DNA of 64,000 bases from Candidatus Saccharimonadota bacterium (GCA_027492635.1 JAPUEH010000007.1:1-64000); one strand, 5' to 3'. Positions 7,954 to 16,395 are shown, counted from the stretch's first letter. The notes: generated from the letters alone by a model not told the origin. Program-made: numbers and translations.

Positions 7954-8484
7954 ATGAAGATAATTGTCGCCTCCAAAAACCCTGTCAAAATAGCCGCCGT
8001 TCGGAGTGGATTTGCACAGCTTTTTCCTGAGTTTGAATCGTTTGAAATCGAAGGCGTGTCGGTGCCATCTGGCGTGCGCGACCAGCCAATGACGTTTGAG
8101 GAAACACTCGAAGGCGCAAAAAATAGAGTTGCCAACGCACGGGTGGAATATCCTGATGCCGATTTTTGGGTTGGGCTCGAAGGCGGGGTGGATTTGCATG
8201 GCAATGAGATGGCGGTGAGTGGCTGGGTTGTGGCCGAAGACGCATCTGGTCGCGTCGGCAAATCCATGACGAATACAATCTACTTGCCACCACGTGTTGC
8301 CGAGCTGGTGGCTGGCGGTATGGAGCTAGGCGAGGCTGATGATGTGGTGTTTGGTACGCACAACTCCAAACAATCTAATGGTGCAGCTGGTATATTGACA
8401 CGCGATGTCTTGAAGCGCGAAGAAGGATTTATGATGGGTGTGGTGGGTGCACTAGTGCCGCATCGCAACCCGGATTTGTATTAG
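7954..8484 (+). CDS. yjjX: Non-canonical purine NTP phosphatase, YjjX type
   Basis: 176 aa. It matches the YjjX (DUF84) inosine/xanthosine triphosphatase family: N-terminal VASKNPVKIAAV, WVGLEGGVD in the middle and SNGAAGILT towards the end. It cleans the nucleotide pool of deaminated purines. TATAAT (7942-7947) ends 6 nt before the ATG, a textbook leaderless start. It is 2 bp from tsaC, so the two are co-transcribed. Confidence 0.9.
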   Translation: MKIIVASKNPVKIAAVRSGFAQLFPEFESFEIEGVSVPSGVRDQPMTFEETLEGAKNRVANARVEYPDADFWVGLEGGVDLHGNEMAVSGWVVAEDASGRVGKSMTNTIYLPPRVAELVAGGMELGEADDVVFGTHNSKQSNGAAGILTRDVLKREEGFMMGVVGALVPHRNPDLY

Positions 8485-8486
8485 AT

Positions 8487-9023
8487 ATGGCGGGTTATGA
8501 CGCAGTACTCAACATTTTGTTGGGCGGCGGTATAGCCGTCCTGCGTACTGACACACTGTACGGTATTGTCGCGCGGGCGGATGACGAGCATGCAGTGGCG
8601 CGGGTGTTTGACGTGAAACAGCGTGATATGGACAAGCCGTTAATTGTGCTATTGGCACACTCGCACGATGCCTGGGATGGCGGCGATGTGCTGGAAAGAT
8701 TTTCGCATGGCGAGCGTCCTACGAGCGTAATTATTGACTCGCCGCACGCCCCCTCGTGGCTGCGCCATCATGATGGAACGGTCGCATATCGGGTCCCGAA
8801 ATCACCAGAACTGCGCGCCCTGCTTGCCGAGACCGAGCCGCTCGTGGCACCAAGTGCCAATCCTCAGGGGCTGCCGCCAGCACGTACTGTACAGGCGGCA
8901 AAAGCATATTTTGGCGATGCGGTCGACTATTATGCCGACGGCGGCGAAGTGTCGGCAGATAGTCCAGCGTCGCGTATTATTCGTGTTGCGTCAGATGGCA
9001 CGATTGACGTGATTCGTGATTAG
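8487..9023 (+). CDS. tsaC: Threonylcarbamoyl-AMP synthase (YrdC/Sua5 family)
   Basis: 178 aa, the single YrdC domain without the Sua5 extension. It forms threonylcarbamoyl-AMP for the t6A modification of tRNAs reading ANN codons. The PTDTLYG-type motif appears as LRTDTLYGIVARA (about 19-31), then KQRDMDKPL (about 44-52) and APSANPQGLPPA (about 131-142). It lies directly behind yjjX. Its 3' end overlaps the convergent CYTH-kinase gene by 4 bp. Confidence 0.93.
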   Translation: MAGYDAVLNILLGGGIAVLRTDTLYGIVARADDEHAVARVFDVKQRDMDKPLIVLLAHSHDAWDGGDVLERFSHGERPTSVIIDSPHAPSWLRHHDGTVAYRVPKSPELRALLAETEPLVAPSANPQGLPPARTVQAAKAYFGDAVDYYADGGEVSADSPASRIIRVASDGTIDVIRD

Positions 9024-10174
9024 GCTTCGCGGTAGGTTGGCTCGGCGTGCTCGAGGTAGTAGCCAAGGTTTTCTTCTGGGTCGGCAAATTCTGGCCGCCC
9101 TACGAGGTCGCGAGTGATGCGCTGCCCGATGGCGGTGGCGACAGGGGTTTGGATTTCAAAGGTGAGGTCTGCCATATCAAATCTTTGATCTCGTGCCCAC
9201 AGACCTTCGACGAACACTACTCCGTTTGCCGGAGCTTCGATTTCGCTGCTGATGACAGGCTCGTTGGTCTCGTAATCAAATCCTCTCGCACGAATTGGCT
9301 CTCCATTGAGCCAGTGCTGCATGTCGGCCTGTGCACCAGATAAGTCGTAGATGTCGGCTGCGTCGAGATTTTTTGGGCGCTCACCTCCGTGTAACTGCGC
9401 CAAGCGCGACATACCAATATTGTAGTCGTCGGTAGAAAGTACGGCCGTGCTGACGCCATGTTCGGTAAGTCCCGCACGCAGTTGATCAAGCAGATGTGAT
9501 TTGCCCGAACCAGAGCGCCCATAGAGCCGTACGACAGGCAGGCGGCCGCGCGAAAGTTGAGTGGAGCTTTTGGCGTACTGCAAGATAGCGTCGATTGCGA
9601 TGTCGGTTTCAAATTCTCGGTGCGGTGCGAACGCTTCGCGGCCACCGTGTTCTTGACGATAGGCGTGATGTGCCCGCCATTCGTTGTCGGTGAAGATTTC
9701 TCCCGTCACGTCGATGAAGTCTTCTTGGTTCAATGCGTACTCATCAAGAAATCGCTGCCATGCCGCTGGATCTTCGCTCTCGACGTGCGAGTAGCCGTCT
9801 GGGTAGAAGTCTATGTCGATCGATTCGAGCGGGCTGCTGCGTGTTTTGCGAACGGTCGGCAAATCTTCGGCGGTGTAGTACTCGTAGCGCTCTCGGTTGA
9901 TCGGCGCGGTAAACTCACTGCGCGATAGCCCATCGTCGACTATTTCGCCGCGGCTCTTCAGCGTGGCGTCTATTTTCTCGCCTTTGGCACTCGTCGTATG
10001 GCGCAGCCGCAAGCTGTAGGGTTCGCTCGGATGGCTCAGGTAGGGCTGTTCGATTGTTTTGGCGGATTGGGCGAGAAATTGCCGTAGGATTTCGGGGTTG
10101 CGTGGCACATAGGTTTTTTCTGTTTCGTTGTAGTTTTGCTCAATACTATTTGTACGTGATAATTTTTCTGCCAT
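9020..10174 (-). CDS. CYTH domain fused to uridine kinase-like P-loop kinase
   Basis: 384 aa with two domains. Residues about 14-175 look like a CYTH/triphosphate-tunnel domain: ETEK near the start, SLRLRHT (54-60), DATLKSRGEI (69-78), RSEFTAPI (85-92), TVRKTRSS (107-114), SIDIDFY (118-124), VESE (131-134). Residues about 210-384 are a uridine kinase-like fold with Walker A GRSGSGKS (219-226), STDDYN (247-252) and a C-terminal RD-containing lid. Plant TTM1/2 proteins have the same two domains in the opposite order. The start follows AAAGGAGG. Activity on a nucleotide or polyphosphate is likely, but the substrate is unknown. Confidence 0.75.
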   Translation of the reverse strand: MAEKLSRTNSIEQNYNETEKTYVPRNPEILRQFLAQSAKTIEQPYLSHPSEPYSLRLRHTTSAKGEKIDATLKSRGEIVDDGLSRSEFTAPINRERYEYYTAEDLPTVRKTRSSPLESIDIDFYPDGYSHVESEDPAAWQRFLDEYALNQEDFIDVTGEIFTDNEWRAHHAYRQEHGGREAFAPHREFETDIAIDAILQYAKSSTQLSRGRLPVVRLYGRSGSGKSHLLDQLRAGLTEHGVSTAVLSTDDYNIGMSRLAQLHGGERPKNLDAADIYDLSGAQADMQHWLNGEPIRARGFDYETNEPVISSEIEAPANGVVFVEGLWARDQRFDMADLTFEIQTPVATAIGQRITRDLVGRPEFADPEENLGYYLEHAEPTYREA

Positions 10175-10268
10175 GTGGATAGTCCTCCTTTTCTTTGTAC
10201 TAACAGATGACTTTTTGATAATAACGCGCTATGATAGACAAAACTAGTAAGTATAATTTGACTCAAAT

Positions 10269-10952
10269 ATGATTGACCTACGACACGAACCAACGCACCA
10301 CATCCAGCAACACATCTTGGGTGTGCTGCGCTATAGCGAATATGTACGTTTTCGCGATATGCGGCCGCCTGGTGTAGATAGCAACCTCTATAGCTACCAT
10401 CTAGGGCGACTTATGGCGCATAAATTTGTCACTAAAACAAAGCAGGGATATTCCCTCTCGGTCAAAGGCGTGGCATATATAGACAGAGTGTCGCCCAGTA
10501 CTCAAAAACCGCGCGAACAGCCAAAGGTTATGACTATGGTTATCATCATGGACGAGCATAGAGAGGTGCTGGTGCGACGCAAGAAATCACAGCCAATGAT
10601 TAACAAGGTGACGTTTGTTACGGGTGGATTTTATATGAACGATGTGAGTCTGGAGCAATCGGCACTAGATAAAGTACGGCAGCAGGCTGGCTTGGTACTT
10701 GATACGCTCGAGCATATTGGTGATTGTTACACTCGCATCACACACGAAGGTGAGGTGGCGATGAACACGTTGATTCATGTGTTTTTTACCAGAGTGCGAC
10801 GTGCAGATATTGAACCAAAAGATGTAATGTTTTGGCGGGCACTGAATGATTTTGACGATGCAGCTCCAGCATCACAGCGACTGGCTTATGAATTACCAGA
10901 ACTGCTAGAAGTTGGACGATTTTTTAGAGAATATAGCGATACATTACAGTAA
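10269..10952 (+). CDS. Winged-helix protein with degenerate NUDIX domain
   Basis: 227 aa. Residues about 8-75 look like a winged helix (LGVLRYSEYVRFRDMRP then SVKGVAYIDR). Residues about 85-220 have NUDIX topology, but the box reads GGFYMNDVSLEQSALDKVRQ, with Gln in place of catalytic Glu. The protein is therefore more probably a ligand-sensing transcription factor than a hydrolase. NrtR-type regulators have the reverse domain order. TATAAT (10252-10257) lies 11 nt before the ATG. It is divergent from the CYTH-kinase gene, whose promoter it might control. Confidence 0.7.
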   Translation: MIDLRHEPTHHIQQHILGVLRYSEYVRFRDMRPPGVDSNLYSYHLGRLMAHKFVTKTKQGYSLSVKGVAYIDRVSPSTQKPREQPKVMTMVIIMDEHREVLVRRKKSQPMINKVTFVTGGFYMNDVSLEQSALDKVRQQAGLVLDTLEHIGDCYTRITHEGEVAMNTLIHVFFTRVRRADIEPKDVMFWRALNDFDDAAPASQRLAYELPELLEVGRFFREYSDTLQ

Positions 10953-10996
10953 CCAGAGCTCACAATACGCGTTGTGAAATCTGGGAACTGCCGAAT

Positions 10997-11026
10997 GGTA
11001 GCGGAGACGGGTTGTCTCACGCTGCC
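10997..11026 (-). other. Hairpin downstream of the zinc-ribbon gene
   Basis: A 12-bp stem (10997-11003 plus 11004-11008 with 11020-11026 plus 11014-11018, bulged A11019) and a 5-nt loop lie 16 nt after the stop of the minus-strand gene. There is no T-tract. It resembles the bulged-A stem at 296-357, also near a GC-rich gene. It may define the mRNA 3' end. Confidence 0.45.
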
Positions 11027-11042
11027 ACTCGGACTTCCGGCC

Positions 11043-11456
11043 CTACAGGCGTGCTGCGTGGCGCAGCAAGTCAATCGTCGAGCGCGACGGCAACTTGATG
11101 TGCCCGCTCTTTTCGATGTGGTTGAGCGCCCGCTGGTCGGCAAGACTGAGCGGCACATCCTGCGGTGGCTGATGGTCGGTCAACGCCGTGTCGAAAGCAG
11201 GCGGCTGATCCCAGTCGTCATCGAAGGCCGTCTCATCGTCATACCACGCTTGTGCCTCGGCACAGCGCTGGCAGTAGTTGAGATAGGGGTCGTTCTCGTC
11301 GTCTTCACGGGGAAGACGCGTGCACGGATACTTGCAGTTGGTGCAGACGAAGCTGATAACCCCGTGGGCTTCCGGACAGAGGTCGTAGTCCCAGTTGTCC
11401 AGGGAGTCACAATAGTCGTCGAAGTAAATCCCCGGATCAATGTCGATGTCGGTCAT
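11043..11456 (-). CDS. Acidic zinc-ribbon-like hypothetical protein, GC-rich
   Basis: 137 aa from ATG 11456. Very acidic, with four cysteines in two pairs (CTNCKYPC and YCQRC, about residues 38-43 and 62-65) that could bind zinc. A C-terminal segment, ADQRALNHIEKSGHIKLPSR, resembles a small helical DNA- or protein-binding tail. No family recognised. The frame continues upstream to 11492, but the acidic MTDIDIDPG start looks better. Codons end mostly in C/G, as in the genes at 47 and 2377. Confidence 0.6.
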   Translation of the reverse strand: MTDIDIDPGIYFDDYCDSLDNWDYDLCPEAHGVISFVCTNCKYPCTRLPREDDENDPYLNYCQRCAEAQAWYDDETAFDDDWDQPPAFDTALTDHQPPQDVPLSLADQRALNHIEKSGHIKLPSRSTIDLLRHAARL

Positions 11457-11574
11457 ACGAAAGCTCACTTTCGGATTGTAGGGTCGATACACAAGCAGGA
11501 TTAGCTAGCGTATCTTTTTATTATACACGAAATATATATTTATGTCAATAATATATAGAGGTAGCTTTGAGATA

Positions 11575-11982
11575 TTATGCCAAAAAGTCATCGATAATCT
11601 CATCGAGATTGTCACCATTTGTCTCGTACACAGTATTGTATGGATTACCAGCTACCATACCCGAAAGTTTGCGGCTTGAATCGGGATTAAATAGGCAGAG
11701 GATTGGTTTGCCGAGCTGTTCGGCATACGCCAGCTCATAGCCGACACCGAGTGACGGATTGGTGACCTCGGCAATGACGGCATCGCAGGCTTGAATCATC
11801 GCGATGTCTCGCCTGTATATTTGATCGACGGGCAACGGACTGCCGCCCAGGTGAATCGCATCGTGCACAAATATTTCGCTGAGCACTTCGCCGCCTGCCT
11901 GTTTGATTGCGCCAATGATTTTTTCGTACAGCGACGTGTCGCCACCGCCGCGTATAGAGCACGCGAAATAGACTTTTGTCAT
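11575..11982 (-). CDS. 2'-deoxynucleoside 5'-monophosphate N-glycosidase-like (DNPH1 type)
   Basis: 135 aa of the nucleoside 2-deoxyribosyltransferase superfamily. The N-terminal VYFACSIRGG and the EVTNPSLGVGYELAYAE segment closely follow DNPH1/Rcl, where a glutamate of this region forms the glycosyl intermediate. A hydrolase that removes (damaged) bases from dNMPs is thus more likely than a base-exchange transferase. It overlaps the 3' end of murC by 4 bp and is translated with it. Sanitation genes (yjjX, two NUDIX-type proteins) are nearby. Confidence 0.82.
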   Translation of the reverse strand: MTKVYFACSIRGGGDTSLYEKIIGAIKQAGGEVLSEIFVHDAIHLGGSPLPVDQIYRRDIAMIQACDAVIAEVTNPSLGVGYELAYAEQLGKPILCLFNPDSSRKLSGMVAGNPYNTVYETNGDNLDEIIDDFLA

Positions 11983-13331
11983 GACAAGTTCTTCCGCAGC
12001 CAGCTGTCGATCGACCCTGCGCCCATGCCAAGCACGAGATGTCCGGCATCGCGATGACGAGTGATGTCGCTCCAGAGCGTGTCGTCGAATTCGGTGAAAT
12101 GGAGGCTTTGTGGTGTGAGCTGGGCTGTGAGTTGGGCGGGAGTGAGGATTTCGAGATGTGGGTCTTCACGTGAGAGGTAGGTGGGCAGCCAGTAGATTTC
12201 ATCGGCATTTTTGAATATCTCATCGGTATATTGTTGCCTGATTTCGTGCTGGCGAATGTTTTGATGCGGCTGGTAGACGAGCACGACGTGGTTGGAGAGT
12301 TCGCGGGCGAGCTGCAGGGTGGCGGCGATTTCGGCGGGGTGGTGGCCGTAGTCGCTGTAGAGGTTGTCGGCGAGACGTTCGAAGCGGCGGATGGTGCCGG
12401 GGAAGTTTTCTATGATTTCTGTCAGTAATCGCAAATCAGCGGCAGCGATTTTTTCCGAAGGCCCGCTCGCCGCTAACTGATTATTTTTGTCTTGGCTCGC
12501 TCCTGCGGGAAACGCAGAGCCTTCAGAAAAAACACTGCCGCTGATTCGCTCGACTGCTTTGAGAGCGAGCGTGGCATTGCGGCGATTATGTTCGCCAGCG
12601 ATTTTGAGCGGCAAGACCTCGCTTGCCTGCAAAATCCATGCACTGTCACCGCCTGCAAAGTCGATATAGTCAGCGTCATGCTGCCAGAGAATCGTGTGGT
12701 CGGACTGCTGAATAAACTGTCGAAAAGCAGATTTATAATCGCCCTCTGCTGGGTAAGTATCAGGATGGTCGTAGTCGACCGACACAATGACGCTGAGGTG
12801 TGGGTGAAACTTGAGGAAATTACGATCGAATTCATCACATTCGTAGACAAAGTATTGTGCGTTTGGATCAAATTTGCCGCTTGGTCCGAAGCTAATCTGG
12901 CTGCCAATACTATAGCTCACAGGCACGCCAAGCTGCTCAAGCGTCCAGACGAGCATCCCAGTAACGGTGGTTTTGCCATGAGTGCCGGCAACAGCGATGA
13001 GTTTTTGCCCGCTATCACGGATAAGTTGTTCGAGCAGGCCATCGCGTTTGGTGGTACGAATACCGAGTTCACGCGCGGCCACAAGCTCCGGATGATCTAC
13101 TGGCAACGCGGCGGTGTAGACAAACCAGTTGATAGGCGCGGTGGCGTGCGTTGTGCGTAGAGAGTCGCCCGTCTGTTCACCGAGATGGAGTTGCACGCCC
13201 TGTTTGGATAGTTCGTGCGTCGTCAGGCTTTCGTGCAGGTCGGAGCCAGCGACAGTGTGTCCGGCGTCGATTGCCATTTGGGCGAGCGGACCAAGTCCGA
13301 CACCACCAATCCCAGAAAAATAAATATTCAT
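11979..13331 (-). CDS. murC: UDP-N-acetylmuramate--L-alanine ligase
   Basis: Adds the first amino acid of the peptidoglycan stem peptide. It has N-terminal GIGGVGLGPLAQ (UDP-sugar site), ATP loop AVAGTHGKTTVTG, YECDEFDRNFLKFHP and a C-terminal Mur ligase domain. About 450 aa, normal. Between SVF and LLTEIIENFPGTIRRFE it has roughly 37 extra residues rich in Ser/Ala/Gly. They correspond to a 113-bp palindromic insertion (12434-12546) that keeps the frame. TATACT (13339-13344 on the minus strand) ends 7 nt before ATG 13331, so the mRNA is leaderless. The longer frame to 13358 is not needed. Confidence 0.93.
   Translation of the reverse strand: MNIYFSGIGGVGLGPLAQMAIDAGHTVAGSDLHESLTTHELSKQGVQLHLGEQTGDSLRTTHATAPINWFVYTAALPVDHPELVAARELGIRTTKRDGLLEQLIRDSGQKLIAVAGTHGKTTVTGMLVWTLEQLGVPVSYSIGSQISFGPSGKFDPNAQYFVYECDEFDRNFLKFHPHLSVIVSVDYDHPDTYPAEGDYKSAFRQFIQQSDHTILWQHDADYIDFAGGDSAWILQASEVLPLKIAGEHNRRNATLALKAVERISGSVFSEGSAFPAGASQDKNNQLAASGPSEKIAAADLRLLTEIIENFPGTIRRFERLADNLYSDYGHHPAEIAATLQLARELSNHVVLVYQPHQNIRQHEIRQQYTDEIFKNADEIYWLPTYLSREDPHLEILTPAQLTAQLTPQSLHFTEFDDTLWSDITRHRDAGHLVLGMGAGSIDSWLRKNLS
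12434..12546. repeat. Palindromic element inserted in frame in murC
   Basis: Left arm 12434-12463 and right arm 12518-12546 are inverted copies of about 29 nt differing by two transitions and one indel. They share AATCAGCGGCAG, a run of six T and GAAGGC. Between them CTGCG-GGAAA-CGCAG forms a further hairpin. The whole falls where MurC homologues have a short loop and codes for about 37 low-complexity residues without breaking the frame. It is reminiscent of the Rickettsia palindromic elements. No second copy is seen in this window. Confidence 0.6.
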
Positions 13332-13409
13332 TGTCTCTAGTATATCACTTGGCAACAAGAGGCGAGTGTGGTGTAATGGAAGGTGAACAGGAAACCATAA
13401 AACAAAAAA

Positions 13410-14633
13410 ATGTTTAAGTCATTTGTGTACCGCATACTGCAGCGCCGACATTTCTGGCGCCATGCTACGTTTGGGCAAGTTGCCGAGCTATATACCGCGC
13501 GATTACTTCGTATGACAGGTAATGCGATGATTTCTACTTTTGTAGCGATTTACATGTACAAAAACGGGTACGACCTGCACTACATCGCTGTATATTACGC
13601 TGTGTATTTTACGTTTAAAATCGCTATTTGTTGGCCAAGCGCTATGTTTGTGGCAAAGTACGGTCCAAAGCATGCTATGCTAGTGGCGAATATTATTAGT
13701 ATCCCATCCCTGATAGCCTTTTCGTTCCTAGATGATATAGGACTCTGGGCGCTGATTATTTACACACTGTGTCAGGGCACGTCAATGACCTTGTATGGTA
13801 TTGCCCATCTTACAGGCTTCTCAAAGGTGAAGAGCGACGCAAATGCAGGCAAAGAGATTGGCTATATGAATATTATGGACAAAATCGCAGCAGGTATCAG
13901 TCCTCTTATTGGCGGTGCTATTGCTTGGCTTGTGAGTCCAGAAGTCACGATGTGGATTGCGTCTGGCTTGCTGCTTGTAGCAGCGATTCCACTATTTCGT
14001 ACGGCTGAGCCTGTTATGCAGGGGCAAAAGCTTGATTTTGCAGGGTTTCCTTGGGGACAGACTTGGCGAAGTGTGCGTGCTGAGGTTGCTATTGGTGTTG
14101 ACACGGCTTCGATTATGATTGTATGGCCGCTTTTTTTGGCAACTGTTGTGTTTGCAAATTCTGCATCGGCCGTATATGTAAAAATCGGTGCGCTTTCGGC
14201 GATAACGATTTTTGTCGGCTTATTTGCTTCACGCGCATATGGAGTGATGATAGATCGCAAAAAAGGTAGAGAATTATTGGGCTATTCGACGATAGCAAAA
14301 AGCGCTATACATCTTGTGCGTCCTTTTGTTGCCACGCCTCTGGCAGCATTGCTCACAAACGTGCTCAATGAGATGGCTGCTGCTGGCTACTCGATGGCAT
14401 TTATGCGTGGTATGTTTGACTTGGCGGATCGTACCGGGCATCGTATTGTTTACCTAATGCTTATAGAGATGGCGCTCAATGTCGGTGGATTTTTGATATG
14501 CATAGTGATGGCTATCGTAGTGATGTTTGTGCCGGATATACGCGTAGCACTTTGTATCGTGTTTGGTGTGTCTGCCGCCATGGTCCTTATGATAGCATCG
14601 GCACGCTTCCCGCTCTATCGCCGTAGCATCTAA
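13410..14633 (+). CDS. Major facilitator superfamily transporter
   Basis: 407 aa with about 12 predicted membrane helices in the MFS arrangement. The loop after helix 2 (MFVAKYGPKHAMLV) fits the family GxLaDrxGrk position, and a second such loop is MIDRKKGRELLG. Substrate unknown. Gene divergent from murC. Its upstream region (13332-13409) has no strong Shine-Dalgarno. Confidence 0.85.
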   Translation: MFKSFVYRILQRRHFWRHATFGQVAELYTARLLRMTGNAMISTFVAIYMYKNGYDLHYIAVYYAVYFTFKIAICWPSAMFVAKYGPKHAMLVANIISIPSLIAFSFLDDIGLWALIIYTLCQGTSMTLYGIAHLTGFSKVKSDANAGKEIGYMNIMDKIAAGISPLIGGAIAWLVSPEVTMWIASGLLLVAAIPLFRTAEPVMQGQKLDFAGFPWGQTWRSVRAEVAIGVDTASIMIVWPLFLATVVFANSASAVYVKIGALSAITIFVGLFASRAYGVMIDRKKGRELLGYSTIAKSAIHLVRPFVATPLAALLTNVLNEMAAAGYSMAFMRGMFDLADRTGHRIVYLMLIEMALNVGGFLICIVMAIVVMFVPDIRVALCIVFGVSAAMVLMIASARFPLYRRSI

Positions 14634-14669
14634 TTCTGCTATACTAAACGTAAGAAATTAGGTGGGTAA

Positions 14670-15299
14670 ATGGTAGAACGTCGCAAGGTCCGCAAAACAA
14701 TCAAAAGTCTACAGCGAGTCAAAACATGGCAGCTGATTATTTTGCTTGTGTTGATGGGATTTGTCTCGGCAACGTTTCTCCGTCTCAATAATGTTGGGAT
14801 GGTGCAGCGACGAAACGCGGTAATCAGTGCCGATAAGCAAGGCGAAGAAGACACGACACGCTCACGGCTTCTCGAACTCCAACATTATGTGGCAGCCCAT
14901 ATGAACACTGGCAAAAATGATGTTTATTTAGCATCACAGTACGAGCGGGATAAAGCTGCATTGATTCAGCAGGCATCTCAGGGCAACGAGAGCGGTGAGG
15001 TGATTAACGCAAAAGTTGACGCCATATGTAAGCCGCAGTTTTCTGGCTACAACCAGGGATACGTGGATTGTTTTGCGCGCGAATACGCCAAATACGCCCC
15101 TGGTAGCGACCCCATATCGCAAGTGAAGATGCCCGACCCCGACCGTTATCGTTTTGTCTTCGCGCCGCCACTCTGGTCGCCAGACTTTGCAGGCTTTTCG
15201 CTGCTTGCGTGCGCACTTGTATTGCTCATGATTATCACGCGTCTTATTAGCCTGTTGGTACTCAGGATTTTGCTCAAGTTTAAATACCGTGACGCCTAA
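14670..15299 (+). CDS. Two-helix membrane protein with extracytoplasmic domain, unknown
   Basis: 209 aa. A basic N-terminus and helix (about 20-40), about 125 mostly helical residues outside with two cysteines (IC and DC), then a second helix (about 170-198) and a basic end. No family recognised. A TATACT box near 14638 and AGGTGGG before the ATG give promoter and ribosome site. Confidence 0.6.
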   Translation: MVERRKVRKTIKSLQRVKTWQLIILLVLMGFVSATFLRLNNVGMVQRRNAVISADKQGEEDTTRSRLLELQHYVAAHMNTGKNDVYLASQYERDKAALIQQASQGNESGEVINAKVDAICKPQFSGYNQGYVDCFAREYAKYAPGSDPISQVKMPDPDRYRFVFAPPLWSPDFAGFSLLACALVLLMIITRLISLLVLRILLKFKYRDA

Positions 15300-15373
15300 G
15301 TGTTGACAATAGAGGTGGCCTAGAGGTACGCTAGCTAATGTAAGAAGTTCTTAAATAGGAGGTATACATTCTT

Positions 15374-15580
15374 ATGGCGTATAGTCACACAAACTCAAAA
15401 GGCGTTACTTACTACTTGCACAAATCAGAAGTAACTCTTCGCGGTGGAAAAACGCAAACGATCTATTTCTTTGCGAAAAGTGAAAAAAACGAAAAGGGTG
15501 AGCCTGTAGATCTTCCAGAAGATCGTGTTGTCAAAGAAAACCCACGCAACGGTTTCTTGACTGTTTCTAAGAAAAAATAA
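15374..15580 (+). CDS. Small conserved-looking hypothetical protein
   Basis: 68 aa, basic and soluble, with a beta-rich pattern (GVTYYLHKSEVTLRGGKTQT) and Lys-rich end. It has its own promoter (TTGACA at 15303 and TACGCT about 18 nt later), a strong AGGAGGT 9 nt before the ATG and its own terminator. It is therefore probably a well-expressed monocistronic gene. Function unknown. Confidence 0.7.
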   Translation: MAYSHTNSKGVTYYLHKSEVTLRGGKTQTIYFFAKSEKNEKGEPVDLPEDRVVKENPRNGFLTVSKKK

Positions 15581-15641
15581 GCTTGAACGTTTTGCCTGAA
15601 AAGTGCTATAGTAATAGCAAACAAACAGGTGCCAAACAATC

Positions 15642-15668
15642 CCCCTGCCTCCCGCGGCAGGGGTTTTT
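15642..15668 (+). terminator. Rho-independent terminator
   Basis: Stem CCCCTGCC (15642-15649) with GGCAGGGG (15656-15663), loop TCCCGC, then TTTTT. It ends the small gene at 15374-15580. Confidence 0.9.
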
Positions 15669-15710
15669 GGTTGGATTGATTTTTGTGCATAAGTGTGATA
15701 TAATAAAAGT

Positions 15711-16256
15711 ATGAACGAACTGCTATCGTACTCGGATATTGATGTTCCACGTGATGAGATTAATGATGATGGGGATATTGTTCCGATGGATGTTGAGCCG
15801 TCGTATATAGCTCCTCCAACTAATATATTTGATAATCAATTAATTGGGTCTATGGAGACCACTGAATCTGGACCAAGTGTGACGCTTACCGACAGGGCTG
15901 TAGCATTGGCTACGATTATGGCGTACTACAATAAGCGCAATATGACACGGGGCAGTAAGAAACAATTATCTATTCCAGATAGTGGATTTAATACTCAGTA
16001 TAAGAACCCTAAAGACGTGCAGGCTGGTGCAGAGCGTAAGGTAAGGGCTTTGTACCCTGCATACCTGCAGGGGATTGCAATACTAGAGGGGGTTGATAGC
16101 CCGTATGAGTTTGATAGTAATGGCACGAGGAATCTTCGTCCAGATGTTGTGAATATGAAGCATGAGATTAACGAGGCTTTTCTTGACGAGAATTCCAATG
16201 CCACAGAGCGTCACAAGGTTGTGGCGACTGCGCGTCGTGTCACAAAGATAAAATAG
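15711..16256 (+). CDS. Soluble hypothetical protein
   Basis: 181 aa, no signal peptide or membrane helix. The acidic, disordered-looking first 60 residues precede a helical part with TDRAVALATIMAYYNKRNMTRG. No family recognised. TATAAT (15699-15704) ends 6 nt before the ATG, so it is leaderless. A weak hairpin GCCAG...CTGGC (about 16271-16284) follows the gene. Confidence 0.6.
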   Translation: MNELLSYSDIDVPRDEINDDGDIVPMDVEPSYIAPPTNIFDNQLIGSMETTESGPSVTLTDRAVALATIMAYYNKRNMTRGSKKQLSIPDSGFNTQYKNPKDVQAGAERKVRALYPAYLQGIAILEGVDSPYEFDSNGTRNLRPDVVNMKHEINEAFLDENSNATERHKVVATARRVTKIK

Positions 16257-16352
16257 GTCGATAGGAAATCGCCAGCGGGCTGGCTCCTTCATTCATTCAC
16301 GAAAATATGTAAACACATTTTCGTTTCATTCTTTTCGACCTACTCAATCTCA

Positions 16353-16395
16353 ACCACGAAAAAATCAGGCGCTAAAGGCCTGATTTTTTCGTGGT
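16353..16395. terminator. Bidirectional terminator that includes the tRNA-Ile2 CCA end
   Basis: A perfect 18-bp stem (16353-16370 with 16378-16395), 7-nt loop, six A on one side and six T on the other, works in both directions. Bases 16392-16395 are the CCA and discriminator of the minus-strand tRNA, so the hairpin begins inside the mature tRNA. Confidence 0.85.

Noticed and set aside
9557-9928. 123-codon plus-strand frame inside the CYTH-kinase gene
   Set aside because: Antisense to a gene with clear domains and a strong ribosome site.
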